Assembly: GCA_944364705.1 (NCBI GenBank)
Contig: CALVWH010000159.1
Span: forward strand, 1 to 7,695
Reading direction: 5' to 3'
Length of the DNA: 7,695 nucleotides
From: an uncultured Bacilli bacterium
Lineage (GTDB): Bacteria > Bacillota_I > Bacilli_A > RF39 > UBA660
Part shown: piece after piece, positions 1 through 5,732 of the stretch
How the letters are laid out: every line of letters begins with the position of its first letter
How positions within the stretch are numbered: position 1 is the stretch's first letter
Made by a program: the position numbers and the translations under genes
The notes under the pieces: model-generated
Seen by the model: the letters and a program-made list of their open reading frames with translations, nothing else
Told to the model about the DNA's origin: nothing
Databases searched by the model: none

Positions 1-135
1 TTAAAATCTTATATTATCAAAAAAGAAAATGAAGGCAAATTAAAGAAAGTAGCAAAAATAGCAGGATTAAATAAGTTTTTAAGGATGTATTATGGAATAG
101 TAAAAAAGAAATATAAAGAATTAGAAATATGGTAA
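1..135 (+). CDS. C-terminal tail of an unidentified lysine-rich protein (5' truncated)
   Basis: An open frame runs from the first base to a TAA at 133-135 and gives 44 residues, ending in KELEIW. The start lies outside the window. The visible tail is rich in Lys, Ile and Tyr and looks like a basic C-terminal helix, with no motif I can assign. Codon use (AAA, ATA, TTA) is AT-rich. A frame of 44 codons is not strong proof of coding in such AT-rich DNA. The plus-strand orientation and the non-coding stretch after its stop fit a real gene end. No plus-strand terminator follows it: the hairpin at 165-182 lacks a downstream T-run. Function is unknown. Confidence 0.5.
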   Translation, partial: LKSYIIKKENEGKLKKVAKIAGLNKFLRMYYGIVKKKYKELEIW

Positions 136-155
136 TGATTACTGTTTAATATGTT

Positions 156-182
156 AAAAAAAAAAGACCTAGTAATAGGTCT
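156..182 (-). terminator. Rho-independent terminator reading on the minus strand
   Basis: AGACCT (165-170) and AGGTCT (177-182) form a perfect 6-bp stem around a 6-base loop. On the plus strand nine A residues (156-164) precede it. Read on the minus strand this is a hairpin followed by a T-run, the geometry of an intrinsic terminator. On the plus strand no T-run follows the stem, so it should not stop the gene ending at 135. A second small hairpin (GTTAG 185-189 / CTAAC 196-200) lies just upstream in the minus-strand sense. No minus-strand gene that would use the terminator is visible to its right. Confidence 0.55.
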
Positions 183-184
183 GC

Positions 185-200
185 GTTAGCATGCTCTAAC
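185..200. repeat. Small inverted repeat with an internal palindrome
   Basis: GTTAG (185-189) pairs with CTAAC (196-200) across a 6-base loop. The overlapping 8-base palindrome AGCATGCT (188-195) could form an alternative structure. It sits 2 bases from the minus-strand terminator hairpin, making two hairpins in tandem. It could be part of an extended 3' end of a minus-strand RNA or a protein-binding palindrome. The sequence does not decide between these. Confidence 0.35.
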
Positions 201-286
201 ATACAAATTTATAAAATTAAAAAAATTTACTAAAAACTATTGATTTTTATTAGCAAGTTTTTTGACAAAAAAAGTAAATAATTGAT

Positions 287-315
287 CTTTTTTTTAAAAA
301 AGCTTTAAAAAAAAG
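287..315. repeat. A/T-tract inverted repeat upstream of the operon promoter
   Basis: C followed by eight T (287-295) and eight A followed by G (307-315) are exact inverted arms of 9 bases around an 11-base centre. That centre holds an A6 tract and the AAAGCTTT palindrome (299-306). More A-tracts follow at 316-323. Tracts like these are typically bent DNA and can act as promoter UP elements. As a hairpin it would be only A-T pairs and weak, so I read it as DNA-level structure overlapping the -35 region, not as a terminator. Confidence 0.35.
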
Positions 316-332
316 AAAAAAAATGATACAAT
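304..332 (+). promoter_or_regulatory. Probable main promoter of the arginine operon (extended -10)
   Basis: TACAAT at 327-332 is a five-of-six match to the vegetative -10 box. It is preceded by TG at 324-325 with one base between, which is the extended -10 arrangement. A weak -35 candidate, TTTAAA (304-309), lies exactly 17 bases upstream, and A/T tracts that could act as an UP element flank it. Transcription would start near 338-340 and leave a leader of only about 15 bases, just enough for the ribosome binding site at 342-346. The weak -35 with an extended -10 and A-tracts is self-consistent. A TTGACA at 262-267 has no -10 at the right distance and is not used in this model. Confidence 0.6.
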
Positions 333-341
333 GAAGAAAAT

Positions 342-346
342 AGGAG
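342..346 (+). promoter_or_regulatory. Ribosome binding site that selects the start at 355
   Basis: AGGAG lies 8 bases before the ATG at 355. The in-frame ATG at 331 has only A-rich sequence upstream and itself overlaps the -10 box, so it would not be in the mRNA. The choice removes eight residues (MKKIGVRD). It leaves a normal lipoprotein signal peptide that starts MKKIGF. Confidence 0.7.
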
Positions 347-354
347 TACGAGAT

Positions 355-1788
355 ATGAAAAAGATAGGCTTTTTATTTTTATGTGTACTTGCTTTATTAA
401 CTGGATGCGAAAAAGAAAAAAAAGAAGAACTTATTATGGTGACCGAAGCAGGATTTGCTCCATATGAATATTACGAAAATGGAGAAATCGTCGGAGTTGA
501 TGTCGCCATTGGAGAAGAAATCGCGAAAGCTTTAAACAAAGAATTAGTCGTAAAAGACGTTGCTTTCGATTTTATCATCAACGAAGTACAAAGTGGAAAA
601 GCAGACTTTGGAGCTGCTGGAATGAGTATTACGGAAGAAAGACAAAAAGAGGTTGACTTTACCGTAGAATACACCGTTTCCAATCAAGTGGTTATCGTAA
701 AAAAAGGAAGTAATATTAAAGATTTTAGCGATATATCGGATCAGACAATCGCCGTACAACTAGGAACGGTAGCCGATAGTTACGTACAAGAAAATTATCC
801 GAATGCTAAAATTGTAGAACATAAAAAATATTTATCCGCAGTAGAAGATGTTAAAAGTGGAAAAGCAGATCTATTAGTCATGGACAAACTACCTGCGGAA
901 GAGATTGTCAAACAAAATACGCAGTTAAAAATTTTAGATGGAGTTTTATTCCAAGATCGATATGGAATGATCGTAAAAAAAGGAAATAAAAAATTATTAA
1001 ATCAAATCAATGCGGTTTTAGAAGATCTAATGGAACAAGGAAAAATTGAAGATTTCGTTTTACAATATTCCAAAGAAGAAGCACCAACTGGATTCTTCGC
1101 ACAAATTTCAAACAAATTTTATCAAACGTTTATATACCAAGATCGTTATTTATATTTCCTTGAAGGATTAAAATCAACCGTTATCATGGCTTTAGCTGCA
1201 GCAGTCTTAGGATTCGTTTTAGGAACCATTGTTGCACTCATTCGTGATTTTTCCGAAAGTACTGGAAAAATAAAAATTTTGAAAAAAATTTGTGATATTT
1301 ATGTATATGTTATTCGAGGAACCCCAACGTTACTTCAATTGATGATTTTATATTATGTTATTTTTCGAACCTCGTCCATTTCGGTTTTCTTTGTTGGAAT
1401 TTTAACCTTTGGTATTAATTCTGGTGCCTATGTTGCAGAAATCATTCGTGCTGGATTTGATGCTGTAGGAAAAGGACAAAGAGAAGCTGCAAAAACCTTA
1501 AGTTTATCATATCCAAAAATGATGCGTTATATTATTTTTCCACAAGCCATTCAAAAAGTTTTCCCAACGCTTGGAAACGAAGCAATTACGTTATTAAAAG
1601 AAACTTCTATCGCAGGATACATTGGAATTGTCGAATTAATCAAAGCATCCGATATTGTTTCTTCTAGTACCTATGATTACTTCTTCCCACTTATTGTATC
1701 CGCAATTTTATACTTACTTCTTACCTTCCTTTTATCCAAAGGAATGCACTTTATAGAAAGAAGGATGGAAAAATATGTACAAAATTAG
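355..1788 (+). CDS. Amino acid ABC importer: lipoprotein substrate-binding domain fused to permease
   Basis: This 477-residue protein joins two parts of a polar amino acid ABC importer that are usually separate. Residues 1-18 are a lipoprotein signal with lipobox LTGC (Cys18). Residues about 25-245 are a family 3 solute-binding domain. Arg96 in the TEERQKEVDF stretch and Asp177 in VMDKLPAE sit where this family binds the carboxylate and amino groups of an amino acid. From about 270 comes the HisM/GlnP-type permease, with RGTP at 321-324, the EAA coupling loop near 374-398 (GQREAAKTL) and a last membrane helix near 442-462. Such fusions are known in Gram-positive bacteria, for example GlnP, which has two binding domains; this one has a single domain. 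The gene overlaps its ATPase by 14 bases. The position before arcABC suggests arginine as substrate. The fold alone would also allow glutamine, histidine or ornithine. The family call is firm, the substrate moderate. Confidence 0.92.
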   Translation: MKKIGFLFLCVLALLTGCEKEKKEELIMVTEAGFAPYEYYENGEIVGVDVAIGEEIAKALNKELVVKDVAFDFIINEVQSGKADFGAAGMSITEERQKEVDFTVEYTVSNQVVIVKKGSNIKDFSDISDQTIAVQLGTVADSYVQENYPNAKIVEHKKYLSAVEDVKSGKADLLVMDKLPAEEIVKQNTQLKILDGVLFQDRYGMIVKKGNKKLLNQINAVLEDLMEQGKIEDFVLQYSKEEAPTGFFAQISNKFYQTFIYQDRYLYFLEGLKSTVIMALAAAVLGFVLGTIVALIRDFSESTGKIKILKKICDIYVYVIRGTPTLLQLMILYYVIFRTSSISVFFVGILTFGINSGAYVAEIIRAGFDAVGKGQREAAKTLSLSYPKMMRYIIFPQAIQKVFPTLGNEAITLLKETSIAGYIGIVELIKASDIVSSSTYDYFFPLIVSAILYLLLTFLLSKGMHFIERRMEKYVQN

Positions 1789-2497
1789 GCATTTATCAAA
1801 ATCTTTTGGGAAAACAAAAGTTTTAAAAGATTTAAATTTAGATATTGAAAAAGAAGAAAGAATTGTTATTATTGGACCATCTGGAAGTGGAAAAAGTACC
1901 TTTTTACGATGTTTAAACACGTTAGAAAAGCCAACAAAAGGAAAAATTTTTTACGAAAATACGGATCTTTTTAGTAAAAAAGGAAAAGAAAAACTTAAAA
2001 AAATCGGTATGGTTTTTCAAAGTTTTAATTTATTTGAAAATTTAACCGTTTTAGAAAACTTAACGATTGCCCCAATTCAAAATAAACGATTAACCAAACA
2101 AGAAGCAGAGAAACAAGCAAGAGAACTGTTAGAAAAAATACATTTGAAAGAAAAAGAAAATGTATATCCTTCGGCATTATCCGGTGGACAAAAACAAAGA
2201 GTTGCGATTTTAAGATCTCTTTTGATGAAACCAGAAATTATGCTCTTTGATGAACCAACTTCTGCTTTAGATGCGGAAATGATTGATGAAGTCTTAAATC
2301 TAATGAAAGAAGTTGCCAAAGAGCATATGACCATGGTTGTTGTTACTCATGAACTTTCTTTTGCGAAAGAAGTTGCGACAAGAATTCTTTTTATGGATGA
2401 AGGTGCTATCATCGAAGAAGGAACACCAGAAGAACTTTTCAATCATCCAAAAACAGAACGTTTAAAAGCTTTTCTAGGAAAGATAGGGAGGTTGTAG
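1775..2497 (+). CDS. Polar amino acid ABC importer, ATP-binding subunit
   Basis: This 240-residue ATPase powers the preceding fused permease. All ABC motifs are intact: Walker A GPSGSGKS (34-41), Q-loop Gln82, signature LSGGQ (135-139), Walker B IMLFDE (155-160), D-loop SALD (163-166) and switch His192. The length and overall pattern match the GlnQ/HisP/ArtP group of amino acid importers, with no regulatory C-terminal domain. The start overlaps the permease gene by 14 bases, and AAGGA (1761-1765) lies 9 bases before the ATG, so the two subunits are probably translationally linked. It acts on the inner face of the membrane as a homodimer paired with two copies of the fusion. Substrate (probably arginine) is inferred from context, since ABC ATPases do not reveal it. 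Confidence 0.93.
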   Translation: MYKIRHLSKSFGKTKVLKDLNLDIEKEERIVIIGPSGSGKSTFLRCLNTLEKPTKGKIFYENTDLFSKKGKEKLKKIGMVFQSFNLFENLTVLENLTIAPIQNKRLTKQEAEKQARELLEKIHLKEKENVYPSALSGGQKQRVAILRSLLMKPEIMLFDEPTSALDAEMIDEVLNLMKEVAKEHMTMVVVTHELSFAKEVATRILFMDEGAIIEEGTPEELFNHPKTERLKAFLGKIGRL

Positions 2498-2555
2498 AAA
2501 GGTGGGATAAAAATAAAAAAAAGAATAAAAAATTATTGGAAAGAAAGGGGACTTT

Positions 2556-3797
2556 ATGAGTAAAATTAATGTTACTAGTGAAATTAAACCATTACAAAAA
2601 GTATTGTTACATCGTCCGGGAAAAGAACTTTTGAATTTAACACCGGATACGTTAGGAAATTTATTATTTGATGATATTCCTTATTTGCCAAATGCGCAAA
2701 AAGAACATGATGAATTTGCTAGAATCCTAAAAAGCAATGGAGTAGAAGTTGTTTATTTAGAAGATTTGATGGCTGAAGTTTTAGACTTAAGCGATGAGAT
2801 AAAAATTAAGTTTTTAAGACAATTTATTTACGAAGCTGGAATTCGTACACCAAAATATAAAAATTTAGTGTTTGAATATCTTTATAGCATTAAAGATAGT
2901 AAAGAACTTGTTTTAAAAACAATGGAAGGAATTCAAATTTGGGAACTTAGTCGTAAAAAAAGAGAAATTGAGCTTTCTTTGGTTGACTTTGTTAGCGAAG
3001 AATCAAAATTCTTAGCAGATCCAATGCCAAACCTTTATTTTACAAGAGATAATTTTGCTAGCATTGGTCATGGAATTTCATTAAATAAAATGTATTCTGT
3101 TACGAGAAATCGGGAAACGATTTATGCGGAATATATTTTTAAATATCATCCAGAATATAAAGATCAAGTAGATTTCTATTATGATCGTTATTTACCACAT
3201 CATATTGAAGGTGGAGATGTTTTAAATTTAAATGATCATATTTTAGCTATTGGAATTTCTCAAAGAACAACGGCAGAAGCAATTGATCAATTAGCAAAAA
3301 ATTTATTCCGTGATCCAGCTTGTAATATTGATACTATTTTAGCATTCAATATTCCAAATAGCCGTGCATTTATGCATTTGGATACGGTATTTACTCAAGT
3401 AGATTATGATAAATTTACCTATCATCCAGGAATTATGGATACGCTTCAAGTATTTGAAATTACGGAAGGAGATATTCCAGATACGTATGAAGATTTAAAT
3501 GTAAAAGAAATCAATGATAGTCTAGAAAATATTTTATCACATTATTTAGAAAGACCAATTACATTAATTCCATGTGCTGGTGGAGATAAAATCGCAGCGG
3601 AAAGAGAACAATGGAACGATGGATCAAATACGTTGTGTATTGCTCCAGGAGTTGTTGTTGTTTATGATCGAAACAATATGACCAATCAGACCTTAAGAGA
3701 ATATGGACTTACGGTTTTAGAGCTTCATGGTGCGGAATTATCGAGAGGTCGTGGTGGACCGAGATGTATGAGTATGCCATTAGAAAGGGAAAAGTAA
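2556..3797 (+). CDS. arcA: Arginine deiminase
   Basis: The enzyme hydrolyses L-arginine to L-citrulline and ammonia, the first step of the arginine deiminase pathway, in the cytoplasm. The 413-residue length is typical. Family motifs run in order: Asp165 in FTRDNFASIG, Glu218 in HHIEGGDVL, His274 and Asp276 in FMHLDTVFT, and the nucleophile Cys404 in RGRGGPRCMSMP. These match the substrate-binding and catalytic residues of characterised enzymes of the family. One small oddity is Asn166 after Asp165, where most relatives I recall have Pro (TRDPF). AAAGGGG (2544-2550) sits 5 bases before the ATG. The 58-base gap behind it is the largest in the operon and has no terminator. The next gene begins one base after the stop. 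I am very sure of the function. Confidence 0.97.
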   Translation: MSKINVTSEIKPLQKVLLHRPGKELLNLTPDTLGNLLFDDIPYLPNAQKEHDEFARILKSNGVEVVYLEDLMAEVLDLSDEIKIKFLRQFIYEAGIRTPKYKNLVFEYLYSIKDSKELVLKTMEGIQIWELSRKKREIELSLVDFVSEESKFLADPMPNLYFTRDNFASIGHGISLNKMYSVTRNRETIYAEYIFKYHPEYKDQVDFYYDRYLPHHIEGGDVLNLNDHILAIGISQRTTAEAIDQLAKNLFRDPACNIDTILAFNIPNSRAFMHLDTVFTQVDYDKFTYHPGIMDTLQVFEITEGDIPDTYEDLNVKEINDSLENILSHYLERPITLIPCAGGDKIAAEREQWNDGSNTLCIAPGVVVVYDRNNMTNQTLREYGLTVLELHGAELSRGRGGPRCMSMPLEREK

Positions 3798-3798
3798 T

Positions 3799-4788
3799 AT
3801 GAATCTTTCAGGAAGAGACTTGCTTAAGTTATTGGATTATTCAAAAAGTGAAATTTTATATTTAATTGCTTTGGCAGAAGAATTAAAAAAAATGAAAAAA
3901 GAAGGAAAAGACCATCGGTATTTAGCTGGGAAAAATGTTGTTTTACTATTTGAAAAAGATTCGACTAGAACTCGTTGTGCTTTTGAAGTTGGAGCAATGG
4001 ATCTTGGTATGGGAGTTACTTATTTAGGACCTACTGGATCGCAAATGGGGAAAAAAGAAAGCATTGCGGATACGGCTAGAGTTTTAGCTAGAATGTATGA
4101 TGGTATTGAGTATCGTGGATTTCGTCAAGATCTTGTTGAAGAACTTGCAGAGTATTCTTCGGTTCCTGTTTGGAATGGTCTTACCGATGAATTTCATCCA
4201 ACGCAAATGCTTGCGGATATGATGACGGTAAAAGAACATTTTGGAGAACTTGAAGGAAAGAAACTTGTATTTTTCGGGGATGCTCGAAATAATGTTGCGA
4301 ATTCTTTGATGGTTGTTTGTTCGAAATTAGGTCTTCACTTTGTATGTTGTGGACCAAAAGAATTATTTCCAAAAGAATCTTTGGTTTCTACTTGTATGGA
4401 ACTTGCCAAAGAAAGTGGTGGATCGATTACGCTTACCGAAGATCCTATGGTAGCAGCAAAAGATGCCGATGTGTTATATACGGATGTTTGGGTTTCGATG
4501 GGAGAAGATCCAAGTATTTGGGAAGAGAGAATTCATCTTTTGAAACCTTATCAAGTAAATTCTACTCTTATGAATCTTGCTCATGAGGATGCGATTTTCT
4601 TACATTGTCTTCCGTCTTTTCATGATACGAACACAACAATTGGAAAGGATATCGAAAACCGTTTTGGATTAAAAGAAATGGAAGTTACGAATGAAGTTTT
4701 TGAATCTTCAAAATCAAAAGTAATGGATGAAGCAGAAAATCGTTTACATACAATCAAAGCGGTTATGTATGCAACGATAAAATCATGA
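3799..4788 (+). CDS. arcB: Ornithine carbamoyltransferase (catabolic by context)
   Basis: In this setting it phosphorolyses citrulline to ornithine and carbamoyl phosphate; the same fold also catalyses the reverse, biosynthetic reaction. The 329-residue protein has the carbamoyl phosphate site STRTR (55-59), HPTQ (133-136), the ornithine-binding stretch DVWVSMGE (229-236) and HCLPSFHD (269-276), where most relatives have HCLPAFHD. A conserved-looking tail, SKVMDEAENRLHTIKAVM, follows. SMGE together with HCLP favours ornithine over aspartate or putrescine as the amine. The start is one base after the arcA stop, with AAAGGG (3784-3789) inside the arcA 3' end. The catabolic direction is inferred from arcA and arcC on either side, with no other arginine biosynthesis gene seen. 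The stop overlaps the next start as ATGA. Confidence 0.95.
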   Translation: MNLSGRDLLKLLDYSKSEILYLIALAEELKKMKKEGKDHRYLAGKNVVLLFEKDSTRTRCAFEVGAMDLGMGVTYLGPTGSQMGKKESIADTARVLARMYDGIEYRGFRQDLVEELAEYSSVPVWNGLTDEFHPTQMLADMMTVKEHFGELEGKKLVFFGDARNNVANSLMVVCSKLGLHFVCCGPKELFPKESLVSTCMELAKESGGSITLTEDPMVAAKDADVLYTDVWVSMGEDPSIWEERIHLLKPYQVNSTLMNLAHEDAIFLHCLPSFHDTNTTIGKDIENRFGLKEMEVTNEVFESSKSKVMDEAENRLHTIKAVMYATIKS

Positions 4789-5732
4789 AAAAAAGAATGG
4801 TGATTGCTCTTGGGGGAAACGCTTTAGGAAAAACGCCAAAGGAGCAATTAGAACTTGTAAAAAAAGCGGCAAAAAGTATTGTTGATTTAACGGAAGAAGG
4901 ATATGATATTGTCGTTACTCATGGGAATGGTCCACAAGTTGGGATGATCAACTTAGCAATGGAGTGTGCACATGAAGAAATAGATTTACCAGAAATGCCT
5001 TTTGCGGAATGTGGAGCGATGAGCCAAGGGTATATTGGATATCATTTACAACAATCGATTCAAAAGGAATTAAATCAAAGAGGAAAAAGAAAAAGTTGTA
5101 TTACCATTATTACTCAAGTTTTGGTAGATAAAAAAGATCCAGCTTTTAAAAATCCAACCAAACCAATTGGTGATTTTTATACATTAGATGAAGCTAAACA
5201 AATGGAAAAAGAAACTGGGTATGTCTTTAAAGAAGACGCGGGAAGAGGATATCGAAGAGTGGTTCCTTCTCCAGAACCTAGTAAGATTATTGAAGCAAAA
5301 GTAATTAAGGATTTGCTTGATAAAAGAAATATTGTTGTTGCCGCTGGTGGTGGAGGAATTCCGGTTATCAAGTATCGAAATACCTTAAAAGGCGTTGATG
5401 CCGTAATTGATAAAGATAAAACAAGTGCACGGTTAGCCGTGGATTTGCGTGCAGACATTTTTCTTATTTTGACTGCAGTAGAAAAAGTTTGTATCCATTA
5501 TAAAACAGAGAATGAACAAGCGTTAGATTTGATGGATGTTAAAATGGCAAATTCTTATATTGAACAAAAAGAATTTGCAGAAGGAAGTATGCTTCCAAAA
5601 ATTGAAGCATGTCTTACGTTTGTAAAACATCATCGAAATGGACAAGCGATTATTACTTCTTTGGAAAAAGCGAAAGATGCTTTACTCGGAAAAACAGGTA
5701 CGGTTATTGTTAGAGGAGGAGTACAGAAATGA
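4785..5732 (+). CDS. arcC: Carbamate kinase
   Basis: This enzyme transfers the phosphate of carbamoyl phosphate to ADP, giving ATP and carbamate that decays to CO2 and ammonia. It is the energy-yielding step of the pathway. The 315 residues carry the amino acid kinase family landmarks: ALGGNAL (8-14), THGNGPQVGM (45-54), GAMSQGYIGY (77-86), the lid segment DPAFKNPTKPIG (118-129), GRGYRRVVPSPEP (153-165), AAGGGGIPVI (186-195), GVDAVIDKDKTSA (203-215) and GSMLPKIEA (267-275). Length is usual. The start overlaps the arcB stop in an ATGA, and I see no good ribosome binding site in the preceding 20 bases. Synthesis therefore probably depends on ribosomes ending arcB. The stop overlaps the next gene in a second ATGA. 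Confidence 0.97.
   Translation: MKKRMVIALGGNALGKTPKEQLELVKKAAKSIVDLTEEGYDIVVTHGNGPQVGMINLAMECAHEEIDLPEMPFAECGAMSQGYIGYHLQQSIQKELNQRGKRKSCITIITQVLVDKKDPAFKNPTKPIGDFYTLDEAKQMEKETGYVFKEDAGRGYRRVVPSPEPSKIIEAKVIKDLLDKRNIVVAAGGGGIPVIKYRNTLKGVDAVIDKDKTSARLAVDLRADIFLILTAVEKVCIHYKTENEQALDLMDVKMANSYIEQKEFAEGSMLPKIEACLTFVKHHRNGQAIITSLEKAKDALLGKTGTVIVRGGVQK

Noticed and set aside
262..267. Perfect TTGACA as the operon's -35 box
   Set aside because: At 16-18 bases downstream there is only GATCTT-like sequence, not a -10 box. The extended -10 at 324-332 is too far away to pair with it. It may be chance in AT-rich DNA.
331..354. Longer start of the ABC importer fusion at 331
   Set aside because: The ATG lies inside the -10 box, has no ribosome binding site and would put charged residues before a normal lipoprotein signal peptide. 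The ATG at 355 has AGGAG 8 bases upstream.
2521..2540. ArgR-box-like AT motif before arcA (GAATAAAAAATTATT)
   Set aside because: Only about half of the informative positions of the ARG box consensus match, and such matches are expected by chance in A-rich spacers.
4317..4586. 89-residue plus-strand frame inside arcB
   Set aside because: It is an out-of-frame shadow of the ornithine carbamoyltransferase gene, with no ribosome binding site and a composition unlike real proteins here.
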